64,000 nt of DNA from Eriocheir sinensis (lineage: Eukaryota; Arthropoda; Malacostraca; Decapoda; Varunidae): the NCBI RefSeq assembly GCF_024679095.1, contig NC_066549.1, positions 6,118,920-6,182,919 on the forward strand, read 5' to 3'. Each line of letters begins with the position of its first letter. Position 1 is the stretch's first letter. This document shows, piece by piece, positions 22,019 to 32,917 of the stretch. The translations under genes and the position numbers were made by a program. The notes beneath the pieces are model-generated. The model did not search any database, had not been told where the DNA came from, and saw only the letters and a list, made by a program, of their open reading frames with translations.

Positions 22019-22940
22019 TTCGTACTCTTAAACGTTCGTCTGTTTGAAAAGACTCGTAGAAGTTGCTGTGATTTTAATGGACTGTTATGTGATCCAAGTG
22101 ATAGTTTTACCTGGCTGCTGCACCTTGGACGGGAAAATCACCCATGAAAACCTTGTGGCCTTGGAATATAGTCGTAGCGGAAGCCTAACACATTTATTAA
22201 TATTGATCTGAAGGACTGGGCTTCCCCCCTTAATATAATTTAAACCCAAGTGACAGCCCAGCAGGATCCCGTATCCCTAACCTGCTAATGGCTTACTGAT
22301 CGATTCACTTACAGCTGAGAGAGTACAAGACGCGGAGGACCTGGGTGTGCAGATCGCTGAGAGACTGGGATTTGTAGTTTGATATCTCTCTTAAACAGAT
22401 ATATGGGAGCCGTTCCTTAAGGCCCGCATTCCGTACCAGCACCACTAAGCATTCTATTGAGGGAGTACACACAATGGAATAGGAACCGAGAGTCTCAGCT
22501 TATTTATTTATTTTTCATAAACATGCGTGTGTGTGACGGTCCCTTCCTTACCTATGTCTCATCAAACATTTAAACACTAACATTAATATTTACGAACAGG
22601 TGAGAATGCATAGAACGGAGAGGCTGTGAAATGGAGACTACACTTCACCTTAATATTACTTCGAAACATGTGAAAACTCAACCTAACCTGCATCTCATGT
22701 CTGGTTATATGGGTAGGGAAAAACACTTATAGATGGAGTAGTGCCTAAGAAAAACTTATCTCATGTCCAGTTATGCGTAAATGAACACTTAGGATGAATG
22801 AGGGTTTATTAAGAACGCAAAGGTGAATGGTGTGTGAATGAATTAGTCTCGCCCCTGATGTCGTCCTGTGCTGGGTGATCTATTTTTCAGGCGTTAATTT
22901 TTCCTTCCTTCCTCAGCGGCGTACCTCATAATGTCTTGAG
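22019..22940. other. Single-copy region, nothing recognised
   Basis: No open frame of note, no RNA motif and no obvious repeat apart from a short ATTT patch near 22500. Confidence 0.5.
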
Positions 22941-22959
22941 GGGAAATTAAACAGTGCTG

Positions 22960-23310
22960 GTGGTGTTGATGGTGGTGGTGACGAGGCTGCCATAATGATG
23001 ATGATGATGATGGTGATGATGATAGTTAAGATGATAATGCAAAAAAAACAGAAAAAAAAAACAGAGCATTCCAAAAAAGCAGACAACCTTTGAACGTTTA
23101 TTTTTATTATTAGTTTTGCATTAATATTAACTGTATCATCTTCATACTCAAAGTCATTACCACTATTATCATCATCATCAAATTCGTAACCCTCATCATC
23201 GACCTTATCTCCATCCTTCTCCTCATCCTCCTCCTCGTCATCATCATCATCATCATCACCACCACCATCACCACCCCTCCCTCACCATCACCACCACCAC
23301 CATCATTCTT
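22960..23310. repeat. Degenerate GAT/GGT then ATC/ACC trinucleotide patches
   Basis: GATGATGGT-type units lie at 22960-23030 and the opposite-strand form (ATCATC, ACCACC) at 23155-23305. The two patches could pair with each other. The Met-rich minus-strand frame is an artefact of ATG repeats. Confidence 0.85.
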
Positions 23311-23659
23311 CAGCGGATACATTTGATACCTCCCATAACAAACTGAGCCTTGGAATGCGTCTCCGTTTCGCGCCCACATACAAAACAAATGAAATACATA
23401 TATTGTGAAATGTAGGAGAAACAGAGCCTGGTATTACTGCCCGTTTTGCTGGTCTTTCCTACACGCGCATTATTACTTTAAGCTGAACTGGCCTATCATT
23501 TCATCTCTTATCGGTCCAGTTAAAACTTTTGGTATTTCAAGTTTGCGTCGCTCACTTCCGATGTTGTATAAATGATGTGGAGGGAGGCTTTCACAGAGCA
23601 ATGGACGTACTATCTATCTACTTAGTTATGTATCTATCAGTCTATCTATCTTTAATATT

Positions 23660-24050
23660 ATGAATTTGGTCATTGTGTCGTCCCCTGATAATGCTAAAAA
23701 GAAGCTTCGATAGAGGGAGACGTTGTTTTAAGCTATCAATGGCCATGTTATCTATCAATTTATGTCTATCTTGGCCATATTATCTATCAATTTATGTCTA
23801 TCTTGGCCATATTATCTATCAATTTATGTCTATCTTGGCCATATTATCTATCAATTTATGTCTATCTTGGCCATATTATCTATCAATTTATGTCTATCTT
23901 GGCCATATTATCTATCAATTTATGTCTATCTTGGCCATATTATCTATCAATTTATGTCTATCTATCTCCATAAAACTTAATGTACTTAAAGACACTATGT
24001 CGGCCTTTGATAATAAAACAAAGAAGCAGTGAAGGAGATTGGAGTCATTC
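23660..24050. repeat. 32-bp minisatellite with duplicated flanks
   Basis: Seven head-to-tail units start at 23741, 23773, 23805, 23837, 23869, 23901 and 23933. Each unit combines GGCCATATTATCTATC and AATTTATGTCTATCTT. Only the first unit differs (ATGTTA). The left flank (23670-23730: GTCGTC..TTTGATAA-like, AAGAAGC) and the right flank (23995-24045: GTCGGCCTTTGATAATA, AAGAAGCAG) are diverged copies of one sequence. All three plus frames are open across the array, giving a 32-residue period with no coding meaning. Confidence 0.96.
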
Positions 24051-24054
24051 AGAA

Positions 24055-24652
24055 CGGAGGAGGAGGAGGAGGAGGAGGAGGCGGAAGGGGTGGGTCGGTG
24101 TGCCCTTCCGGCCTGGCAACTTGAAGACACACAGGATTCAAGGCCAAACACTCAAGGCAGGACAGAACGCTCGTCCCTTCCCTTGACTCCTTCCTTCCCC
24201 TCCTCCGCGTCCACCTGCCCCTCGAGTGTGCCATTACTGCAGGCTCCCTCGCCCTCGCTAATGGCCCCCTCATAAGATTCCTCAAGACGCACACAATTGT
24301 TTCCCCTTGAGAGTTTTCCCTCACTCGTTCTCATCTGGTGGCCGCGAGTGTCGTCCTCTGCGGTGGTGTTTTTCATGCGTCGCTGAGTGTCCTGCAAAGG
24401 CTCCCAGGACCACATTCTCTCCCCCTCTTTCGCTGTTTCTCTTACATCTTGGGTTACTTTTCTTCATTCTTGAGAGCTTTCCTCCTCTTTGCTTGCCGCA
24501 GTTCCCTCCCAGTATTTTTCTCTTTGATGTTCTCTTTGTTATTTTGGATTTCATGAAGTCTGGAGCACCGTCTTTGTGTAATTCTTCCTCCGTTCATATT
24601 TTAGCGCATTCGAGGAAAGTATTATACATCACGGTTACGATATGGTCTGTTT

Positions 24653-24654
<2 letters not shown>
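24055..24654. other. GGA patch then GC-rich unassigned sequence
   Basis: A GGA array of about 30 bases lies at 24055-24085. Moderately GC-rich sequence follows to 24654 with overlapping frames on both strands but no recognisable domain. Confidence 0.5.

Positions 24655-24699
<45 letters not shown>
24655..24699. repeat. (GT)n microsatellite
   Basis: Perfect GT run of about 45 bases. Confidence 0.98.
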
Positions 24700-24701
<2 letters not shown>

Positions 24702-25010
24702 GCAAGGCATTGTTCACTACAGATGCGACACAGCTTGGAAAGAGTATCACCTTGCGACTTCGAGGTATTCAAGTTATCAAAATCACTAATCTAAAAGGAG
24801 TTAGAGAGTGACTAAGATCCCCTCGATTACTTTTCCACGATATCCTGTTTTGTTGTTTAAGATAGATTCCCTGTGGTGTTATTATATGTGCTTAAAATAT
24901 GATGATCGTAAGAGCGAAATGTCGTAAACTGAAACATCGTAATGCGAGAGAAACCTTGATCTGTTCCTACGACGCCGACGAACTCAATACTCACAATAAA
25001 TACTAAGGTC

Positions 25011-25205
25011 AGTGTCTTTAGTCGCTTCCACCTCTCACATCAACTATTTCCAAAGGCCAAAGAGGAGATTAATCGGGTTTTCAGGAGTGTTTTATCACGT
25101 TCATGGTATAGAAGAAGGGTCAAACTACCACCAGGGTTATAAAACTACCCCTGGAAATGAACCAAACGCCGACGAAAGCCTTGTTAAGTATGTGAGCTAG
25201 GGCGC
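25011..25205 (+). repeat. Family B dispersed repeat, reference copy
   Basis: About 195 bases. The order is TCGCTTCCACCTCTCACATC, CAAAGGCCAAAGAGGAG, TTAATCGGGTTTTCAGGAGT, ACTACCACCAGGGTTATAAA, ACTACCCCTGGAAATG, GACGAAAGCCTTGTTAA. Six copies or partial copies occur in the window in both orientations. No A tail or pol III boxes are obvious, so the class is unknown. It forms a head-to-tail pair with the next copy. Confidence 0.85.
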
Positions 25206-25235
25206 CGAAATGTCCAAGCTTCGTATCAATAATCG

Positions 25236-25430
25236 CATCAAGCTCCCATTTCGACTATTTCCCAAGGCCATAGTGAAGAGTAACCGGGTTTTGATGAGTG
25301 ATTTTCTCGCTCAAGATGTAAAAGTGGAGTAAAACTATCACCAGGATCACAAAACAGTCCATGCAAATGCTATCAACATCCACGAGAGGCTTTTCAAACA
25401 TGCGAACCGAAGCACCGAGACGATTAAAAA
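25236..25430 (+). repeat. Family B dispersed repeat, diverged copy
   Basis: Same order as the copy at 25011 with more substitutions: TTTCCCAAGGCCATAGTG, ACCGGGTTTTGATGAGTG, ACTATCACCAGGATCACAAA, CACGAGAGGCTTTTCAAAC. It lies in the same orientation, about 225 bases downstream. Confidence 0.8.
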
Positions 25431-25454
25431 TACGACCCTACATATTATTAGACA

Positions 25455-25660
25455 TTTCCCCGCCCAAGAACACATATTTGACAAGGCTTTCGTAGGAGTT
25501 GTGGGCATTTCCAGTAGTAGTTTTATGACCCTGGTTGTAGTGTGACCCTTCCTCTGTACCATGAACCTAAAGAAACACTCATTAGAACCCGACTGACCCC
25601 CTCTTTGACCTTTAGAAATAGCTGATGTGAGAGGCGAGTGTCTTAGAATACCAACCAAGT
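25455..25660 (-). repeat. Family B dispersed repeat, inverted copy
   Basis: Inverted relative to the previous two: AACACATATTTGACAAGGCT, TTTATGACCCTGGTTGTAGT, TCTTTGACCTTTAGAAATAG, CTGATGTGAGAGGCGAGTG. Together with 25236-25430 it makes an inverted pair with an interval of about 25 bases. Confidence 0.85.
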
Positions 25661-25809
25661 CTCTCCGTGCCATTCTTATCAGGCAATGGTGATGTACGTT
25701 CTCTTGGCATTATGTTCCCGCTCGTGCTTAGGATAAAATGTACTCAATTAACCTTTTATCTCCAACACGTTATTAATGATTGGTAATAACCGAACTATTA
25801 ATGGAAGAA

Positions 25810-26052
25810 GATAAAAGAAGAAGAAGAAGAAGAAGAAGAAAAAGAAGAAGAAAAGAGGAGGAGGAGGAGGAGGAAGAGGAGGAGGAGAAACATGATAGCG
25901 TTGATATTTAACAAGAAAAGCAGACGGAAGAGGAAGAGGAGGAGGAGGAGGAAGAGGAGGAGGAGGAGGCGGAGGAGGAGGAGGAGGAGGAGGAGGATTC
26001 TTTTGTTCTTTCTTGCATGTCTGTTCTTCATTTACCCACAGAAGGAGATAAC

Positions 26053-26125
<73 letters not shown>
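25810..26125. repeat. (GAA)n, (GGA)n and (CA)n microsatellites
   Basis: GAA array at about 25815-25850, GGA/GAGGAA arrays at 25855-26000, then a perfect CA run at 26057-26125. Confidence 0.97.
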
Positions 26126-26126
<1 letters not shown>

Positions 26127-26217
26127 GGTCACCCCAGCCACCGGTCGCTCACGTCAAACGAACCGGTGGACTTAATTAATCACGGTCAGCAGGTAGAGAG
26201 CCAGGTAGAGACCAGCT

Positions 26218-26277
26218 GGGGGGAGGGGGGATAAAGGGGGAAAGGGGGAGGCGGGAAGGGGAGGGGGGGGAGGGAAG
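26218..26277 (+). repeat. G-rich block, G-quadruplex-prone
   Basis: Within 60 bases there are at least seven runs of three or more G, several of five to nine, separated by A, ATAAA or C. This is far above the four-run minimum for an intramolecular quadruplex. Confidence 0.85.
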
Positions 26278-26488
26278 TCATTGGTCCACCTCTGCCTCCG
26301 CCAGCGGCCCCCCAAAACCGATTAATTAAGAGGTGGTGACGTGTGCTGGTGACCATGATTCCCGTGACAACCCTGATATACTTGCTGCACTGAGAGCGGA
26401 AAGTGTTGCCAATGTTCTAATAGCCCTGCCATGCCCTACACCTCCGTAAAGGGCGAGTCTACCTGTAATTAGTGGAAAAGAATAAAAT

Positions 26489-26984
<496 letters not shown>

Positions 26985-27470
26985 ACTGTCCGTTTGTCTG
27001 TCTGTCTCTGTCTGTCAACCTGTACGTCTATTTTCCTGTTAGTATGTCGTTTTGTTTGTGTGTCTGTTAGTCTGTCTGTTGGTATGTTTTCCTATTGTCT
27101 GTCTGTCTGCCTGTTTTCCTATCGTCTGTCTGTCTGTCTGCCTGTCTGTCCGTTTGCCTTCTCGTTTGTTACCCTATCTGCTTGTGTCTGTCTCTCTGTC
27201 TATCTCGCTCTATTTTTCTATCTATCTATCTATCTATCAATAAATCACTATCTATTTGTCTATCTATCTATTAATCAATCGATCAATCACTATATATTTG
27301 CCTATCTATCTATCTATCTATCTTTCTATTAATCAATCAATCACTATCTATTTGTCTATCTATCAATCAATCAGTCAATCAATCACTATATATTTGCCTA
27401 TCTATCTATCTATCTATCTATTTATCTATCTATCTATCAATATACCTACCCATCTATCTCCCTTTCTCTC
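26985..27470. repeat. Degenerate (TCTG)n then (TATC)n array
   Basis: TCTG/TGTC tetranucleotides at 26990-27200 pass into TATC units at 27215-27445. These are interrupted by ATCAATCAATCACTATCTAT-type blocks that recur about every 60-110 bases. Bases 27130-27240 resemble 31335-31420 outside the simple repeat, so the locus is a dispersed family. Confidence 0.92.
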
Positions 27471-27710
27471 TCACTCTCTCGTTGTGTGTGAAATACGTTC
27501 TGCTGCGATGAGTCTATTAAGAGAGCTTTGAGCAAAATCGGCGCCGACCTTCATAATATTTCGCATCTTTTCTTCATCAGCCGCTCACTCCAACGAAACA
27601 CGAAACACTCCAGTCCTCTTGTTTCCATACCTGAGTTTGTTTTTCCCCCTCCAGGTATCAAGACTATTTTCCCTGGAATGCCCAATTAACGCGTGTACGG
27701 GCGAAGAGAT

Positions 27711-27711
<1 letters not shown>

Positions 27712-27748
<37 letters not shown>

Positions 27749-27754
27749 ACACAC
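27712..27754. repeat. (CA)n microsatellite
   Basis: CA run of about 43 bases with one CT interruption. Confidence 0.95.
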
Positions 27755-27884
27755 CTACATAAAACACTCGAGCGTCCTCTTTTACCATATCTGAATTCGG
27801 TCTTTTTCTTCAAGCGTCAGGAATTTTACTGACTGTCAAAATAAACGCAAAAAACGAGTGAACAGATAGAGACACATAGCCCGT

Positions 27885-27951
27885 CCCTCCCCCTTCCCCC
27901 CCCCACCACCACACAGACCCTCCCTCCCCCCCCCCCCCTCACACACACACA
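27885..27951. repeat. C-rich block
   Basis: C-runs of about 10 and 14 within a CCCTCCC and CCACCA context, then a CA patch. The minus strand could form a quadruplex. Confidence 0.88.
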
Positions 27952-28678
27952 AAAGCAATTATGCACGCACTCAGGAAAATGAAAGCACCGCGCACAGTGT
28001 ATTTCGTCGTCGGCAGGCTCATTCTTCCTCGCTGTTTGTTCCTTCCCATTCTTCATCATCATTCTCTTGTATTGTATTTTTCATCATTGTCTTGTATTTT
28101 ACCTCTTTAATTCCAAGGTTGTTATGCCATCAGCTCTCCGCGTAGCACCGGAATACGATTATCTTCTTGGGGAGTGAGTGAATCATTCTGCGAGCTCGAC
28201 GTCTTTTTCGTGTGGCGATGCAAATGAGAAAAATGTCATCGTATTTTACTTTCCGTGAGAATTACCGGCGCATCCTCCTCGCCCTTCTCCTTCAAGCCTC
28301 CTCCTCCGCGCCCTCCTCCTTCACGCCTTCCTCCTCTTCCACACCCTGTCCCCGTGTAACAAACAGCCACCCACACCATCGCTGAGCCCCGGACACACAC
28401 AACGCCGTCCGGAGAAAAAGTTGCAAAAAGGTTATTCGAAAGATGCTCGTCTCTTCCCGGTAAAAGAGGTGGCCATTTACAAGCGCGGTAATGCCCAAGA
28501 CCTTCAGGCGCTCGGCTCCCACGACAGAGCCTTCACGGTCTTGTTTGTGAGACGCTCCGTGTTTCTTACTGCGCCCTGAAAACTGTCGCAAAACACAGCT
28601 TCGGCGCCTCTTTTCTCTGGCTCGCGCGAAATTTCTTAAAAATAATGGAGTGGTTCCAATAACACTGCACACAACGAG
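27952..28678. other. Unassigned sequence, GC-rich from 28260
   Basis: A minus-strand frame (28292-28798) is open through GC-rich sequence, but I recognise no domain and its first third is trinucleotide translation. CCTCCTCC patches occur near 28270-28330. Confidence 0.5.
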
Positions 28679-28865
28679 AATGATGATGGCGGCGATGATG
28701 ATGATGGTGATGGTGATTATTATGATGATGGTGATGATAATGATGACAGAAATGAGTGACGGTTCTGCAAAATTGAAAAAAAAGTATAATATGCACACAT
28801 TAAGTAAATTCTCCTTAAAACAATCTGATAATGATGATGATGATGACGATGATGATGATGATACT
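28679..28865. repeat. (GAT)n trinucleotide patches
   Basis: GATGATG and GGTGATG arrays at 28680-28745 and a GATGAT/GACGAT array at 28828-28862. Confidence 0.93.
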
Positions 28866-29021
28866 GGTAGTGGCAGAAATACGATTCACGGTTTCTGCTA
28901 CAGTTAAAAAAAGACAACATCACAAGTACATCTTAAGTTAATCCTTCAAATAAACAGCTTAATCACAAAATAATTAATCTAACTACCTAAGTCTATACGG
29001 TTTTATGCATTTCCCTATCGG

Positions 29022-29135
29022 TGGCACAAGGAGAGAAGGAAGGAGAGGAAGAAACAGGAAAACCAGAGACAGAAGGGGAATGAGAAAAGACGAAGAGAAA
29101 AACAGGAGAGAGGGTTCAAGGTGGCACAAGAAACA
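29022..29135. repeat. Purine-rich 100-bp dispersed unit, copy 1
   Basis: Carries GGAAAACCAGAGACAGAAGG, GGAATGAGAAAAGACGAAGA and GGTTCAAGGTGGCACAAG. Two more copies lie at 29715-29905, on the other side of the reverse-transcriptase relic. Confidence 0.85.
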
Positions 29136-29219
29136 TGGAAACATGGAAACATGGAAATGCAGGCAACAGAAAGCCATGAGGTCGTTGCCTTAGATTTTCT
29201 GCTCGACTGCCACTTGGGG

Positions 29220-29640
29220 CTTGGTGAGCAGATGAAAGCAGATATTGAGGAGCAGATGGACGCAGCGAAATGACGGTCGATCTATATTTGAAGGAGTTGA
29301 TGGTATTCGCATTTACTACGAGGGAAGATTGTTCCAGTGGCGGATGACGGTTTGTTTGAAAAGAAACTTCCAATGTCTGTGTTTACATCGACGACACTGA
29401 ATGGGTAACCGTTATTTCTAGTTCTTGAGTTGGTTTGCAGTTCAAAGAAGGAGTAATCGACGTTATTGAACTTTTTAGATACTTGAAGACTTGAATCAGT
29501 AGGAATGTAAAGAGATTGAGTCCTTTCTGTAATTGGGAGACCAGAATAGCATCACGTCTGGTGTTTTACACTTCAGTCCTGATCTAGGTCATTGATATAT
29601 ATGATAAAAGGTATATAACATCTGGGGATGTGGGCATCCC
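29220..29640 (-). pseudogene. Internally deleted non-LTR reverse-transcriptase relic
   Basis: At 29579-29611 the minus strand encodes FIIYINDLD. That is the hallmark segment just after the RT motif GxPQGSxLxPLLF. Further 3' the same strand gives FELQTNSRTRNN, then SFFSNK and SSLVVNANTINSFKYRST (about 29265-29440). This follows the C-terminal pattern R.R...FF.NR...V....VNAFK.RLD. A complete protein needs more than 200 residues between these blocks and only about 50 codons remain. Frames also shift between blocks. Confidence 0.5.
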
Positions 29641-29714
29641 AGTTTTATATATACCTTGGAAGAAGTCTAATAAATTCGTTAGGCAGGCCTGGGTGTCGGA
29701 GAGTATTGTCGGTG

Positions 29715-29905
29715 AAGGAAGGAAGGAAGGAAGGAAAGGAAGAAAGAGAAAACCAGAAACAGAAGGGGAATGAGAAAAGACGAAGAGGAAAACAGGAGAG
29801 CGGGTTCAAGGTGGCACAAGAAGGAGGGAAGGAAGGAGAGAAAGAAACAGGAAAACCAGAGAGAGGAGAGGAATAAGAAAAGACGAAGAGAAATAGGACA
29901 GAAGG
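29715..29905. repeat. Purine-rich 100-bp unit, copies 2 and 3 in tandem
   Basis: Begins with a GAAG tetranucleotide run, then two successive units containing GAAAACCAGA, AATGAGAAAAGACGAAGAG or its variant, and (in the first) GGGTTCAAGGTGGCACAAG. Confidence 0.85.
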
Positions 29906-29960
29906 TTCTACTTAACTAAATACTGTTCCCTGTGTTTGTAAGTCAGCCTAGGTGTTTGTA

Positions 29961-30078
29961 TCTACCTTTCGGCCACCTCTTTTGATTCTTTTTTGTTAGG
30001 AGCAGCGAGTAGGGGGCTTTTTTTATTATTGTTTCCTCTTTGTGTGCCCTTGAGCTGTCTCCCTTGTTGTAAAAAAAA
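29961..30078 (+). mobile_element. Family A copy
   Basis: CCTTTCGGCCACCTCTTTTG, AGGAGCAGCGAGTAGGGGGC, T-run, GAGCTGTCTCCCTTGTTGTA, A-run. It lacks only the first 10-15 bases. Confidence 0.9.
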
Positions 30079-30409
30079 TGTTGTTCCTCTCTCCCTCTCT
30101 TCCTTGCTCTCCCTGCCTTCCTTTTTCCTTGCGATTCTTTATTTTGATCGTCTGCCAGCCTCCCTGTGTCTCCTAGCGTTTCCTGCCCATCTGTCTTTTC
30201 TCCTCTGTGGTCTATCCCTCTATCACTCGATCAGTTTCCATCAGCATGTGTGTGTGTGTGTGTGGGTGGGTGTAGCCGTTAATCTCAGCTGAGCAAACAA
30301 CGTCTCCACTTATCTAGGAAGAGATATATTGGTCCGAGAGTCAGGAGAATGAACAGCGCAGAGAGGCCACTTTATCTCCTCTCCTTGTGGAATATATTTG
30401 CTGGAGTCT

Positions 30410-30597
30410 ATCACTGTAATTAGTTTCTCTGATGACTTCAAGACTCGCTGCACCTCTCCAGCACCGCTCGACTTTGTGTGTGAAAGGTAAACTATTCCAT
30501 TCCATTAAATTTTCTAGATAATGAATTGCTCTTCTAGGTAAATTACTCTTCACCTGAAATTGAGCTCTGTTTTGGTCACTCTTTGCTACTCTTTTAT
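30410..30597 (-). pseudogene. Possible non-LTR RT C-terminal fragment
   Basis: A minus-strand frame reads QVKSNLPRRAIHYLENLMEW then NSLP, and later AASLEVIRE. The N..EWNSLP...A.SLE.F/I pattern resembles the CR1-type C-terminus, but the match is weak. It could be chance. Confidence 0.3.
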
Positions 30598-30675
30598 GGG
30601 AGCGGTGATTAGCGGGATTTTTAGTTTTCATACGTTTTTGCCCTTGAGTTCCTTCTTAAACTGTAAAAGTAAAAG
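30598..30675 (+). mobile_element. Family A copy, diverged
   Basis: GGGAGCGGTGATTAGCGGGA, T-rich core, TTGCCCTTGAGTTCCTTC, CTGTAAAAGTAAAAG. Confidence 0.65.
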
Positions 30676-31319
30676 ATGATGAGTTGGATTGTTTGAGCTG
30701 ATAGAAAGACCAGTAAACTTTGAACATTCCTTCCGTCTTAATTAAACGCTGGATTATACACGCATCTAAATCTATACGAGACAAAAGCATCTGGTTTTAA
30801 TTGTTGCAAAACCTTAACTACTTTTATTTTATACTCGACTGATTCATGATTTCCATTTCATTTAAATATAAATATAAATTCTGTATCTGCTCATTACGAC
30901 TGTTATATTTCTTGTGAGTCGTTGCTTAATTAATGGTTCCCCCGCCCCACTCAGGTCCTCATATATTCCGAATGTAGGGAATATAATTGTTAGGAATGAC
31001 AGAACTTCTTAATTAATAGATTTGCTTTCACGAGATTTATATATATATTTTTTTTATTTGCGATTGAAATGTTATAGTAAACTGCCCTGCTCTACTTCTC
31101 GTGCCGCCCACACCTTCAACACGCTTGCACGGGTGTTTGCAATAACCGAAATGTAGCCGTCACTTGAACACTTTCCTCATATTTTTGTCCTTTATCCACT
31201 GAAACACGAGGAAAGCAGTAATCATTAAAGCTGTCTATTTATTTTCACAGTATGTTGAAATTCGCGATAATCTATTAAAGGACATAACTTTTTTCCATCT
31301 AAAATTGTCCCCGGCCCCA
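30676..31319. other. Unassigned AT-rich sequence
   Basis: AT-rich with a short TATATATTTTTTTT patch near 31035. No gene seen. Confidence 0.5.
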
Positions 31320-31502
31320 AGCGTCATCTGCCGTCTGTCTGTCCGTCTGCCTCTTTGCCTTTTCGTTTGTTTCCTTATCCACCAGTGTCTGTCTGTCTAT
31401 CTCGCTCTACTCTTCTATCTATCTATCAATCAATCAATCAATCACTATCTATCAGTCTATCTCTATCTATCTATTTATCTATTTATCTATCTATCTATCT
31501 TG
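31320..31502. repeat. Degenerate (TCTG)n then (TATC)n array
   Basis: TCTGTCCGTCTGCC, then TTTCGTTTGTTTCCTTATCC, then TCTATCTCGCTCTA and TATC units with ATCAATCAATCAATCAC. Layout matches 27130-27440. Confidence 0.92.
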
Positions 31503-31816
31503 TCCCCGGATTAAGGCCCCGGTCCCCAAGTGTCAAGGTGTTATCGAGAGGTCGGCGCCTGAATTAATCAACAACAACATTCTATGATCCGTAACGGCTC
31601 GTGGATTGCTCTCCAAGCCCCTGACTTCAAAGGCCAGGCCAAAAGGTTAAACGACGCGAGGTACATTGAAGGGAAAACACCAGCAAGGAAAATGACCGAG
31701 TCCATCACGGCCAATACATACACCAAGCCCGAAGGAATAATACCAATAATAGTTAATACTCTGATCGAGGCTGACGGATGGGCTCCAGGCTCCCCTTTTT
31801 AATGATACTCAATAAA
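31503..31816. other. Unassigned sequence
   Basis: A short plus frame is open at 31584-31802 but no domain is recognised. Confidence 0.4.
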
Positions 31817-31818
31817 CC

Positions 31819-31935
31819 ATCGTGGCGCCACTATAAACACTTGCCTGCGCCATGACGGGCGGGGGCCGAAAACCATCCAGGCCCCTCAAGCCCCTCAAGC
31901 AAGGCGTATATATAGACGTAAGAAAAAAAATTAAA
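31819..31935 (+). mobile_element. SINE family D, 3' portion
   Basis: CGTGGCGCCACTATAAACAC, TTGCCTGCGCCATGACGGGC, GGGGGCCGA, CCATCCAGGCCCCTCAAG (with CCCCTCAAG duplicated), TAGACGTAAGAAAAAAAA. 5' truncated. It is followed within 10 bases by another SINE. Confidence 0.82.
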
Positions 31936-31943
31936 AATAAAAT

Positions 31944-32230
31944 CGTGGTGTAGTGGTTAGCGTACCTAGCTAGGAATCCATGAGCCCCAGTTCGAGTCCC
32001 GGCCCAGGCAGTCGGCGTGCAGCTCAGCCAACTGTTCATCCTCCCTTTCGGACTGGTCGGTAAGTGGGTACATGGGGAAACCTGGGGAAGGTAAACTGTG
32101 ATAACCCGGATGTCAAACTGGGCCTGTGTGCCGGGACGATGTGTTCCTCCCACCACTGGCTCAAGGGCCAATGCGACGGAGATGAGCATCGCGGCCACGC
32201 GCAGCTATTGGTATGACCTCAACGTTACCA
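31944..32230 (+). mobile_element. tRNA-derived SINE (family C)
   Basis: The 5' end GTGGTGTAGTGGTTAGCGTA matches a pol III A box and CAGTTCGAGTCCC, 35 bases on, matches a B box. The anticodon and T stems do not pair cleanly, so the head is decayed. The body carries GGTCGGTAAGTGGGTACATG, GGGAAACCTGGGGAAGGTAA and GGGCCTGTGTGCCGGGACGA. It lies between a family D tail and a complete family A copy. Confidence 0.75.
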
Positions 32231-32234
32231 TTAC

Positions 32235-32369
32235 CAAATTGACCTCTCTTTCGGCCACCTCGTTGGATTCTTTTTCGGAGCAGCGAGTAGCGGGCTTTTT
32301 TTTTTGTTATTGTTTCCTTTTGTGTGTGCCCTTGAGCTGTCTCCTTTGTTGTAAAAAAAAAAAAAAAAC
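32235..32369 (+). mobile_element. Family A copy, full length
   Basis: Runs from CAAATTGACCTCTCTTTCGG to CTCCTTTGTTGTA and an A-run of about 16. It directly follows the family C SINE. Confidence 0.92.
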
Positions 32370-32582
32370 TTAAATAAACTGATTTGTTGTCGCAAAAACA
32401 TAAATTTCAATGTAAGGTTCAAACAGAAGAAATATGAAAGTGAAGTTCTTGCATCAGAAAGTTCCACGGTTGCTGCAATGATGGGGAAAACGTGAACTAT
32501 GAAGCCACGTATGCCCTGGAAGAGAAGGCCAATACTTTCAAACAGCTCCATTTCCTCAAAGCTGACAAGTACGAATACTACA

Positions 32583-32583
<1 letters not shown>
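32370..32583. other. Unassigned sequence
   Basis: No gene or repeat recognised. Confidence 0.5.
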
Positions 32584-32628
<45 letters not shown>

Positions 32629-32740
32629 TCTTCTCTCTCTACCTCTCCCTCTTCCTCTTCCTCTTCCTCTCCCTCTCCCTCTTCCTCTCTCTCTTCCTCT
32701 TCCTCTTCCTCTCCCTACCTTCCTCCCTTCCTCCTACACC
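32584..32740. repeat. (CT)n followed by CTTCCT/CTCCCT pyrimidine repeats
   Basis: CT run at 32584-32626, then imperfect hexanucleotide CTCTTCCTCTTC-type units to about 32740. Confidence 0.96.
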
Positions 32741-32917
32741 CCCCTCCTAATTCTCTCAACACCCACGCATCGTACCCGTCAAAGTCACAATTACTGAATC
32801 AATTTCGCATGCCAAAATGAAAATTAAACCAGTGCCGTGGAGCGTTGCCGAACTCACTAACGCCCACGCCCCGGCACACCAAGGGAAACAAAATTGGTCA
32901 TATTCTTAAAAACAGAT

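Noticed and set aside
23741..23964. CRISPR-like regular direct repeats of 32 bp
   Set aside because: Units abut with no spacers between them and the genome is eukaryotic, so it is a minisatellite.
28292..28798. 168-codon minus-strand frame as an exon
   Set aside because: The N-terminal third is ATC/ATT repeat translation and the rest shows no domain. It could be chance in GC-rich sequence.
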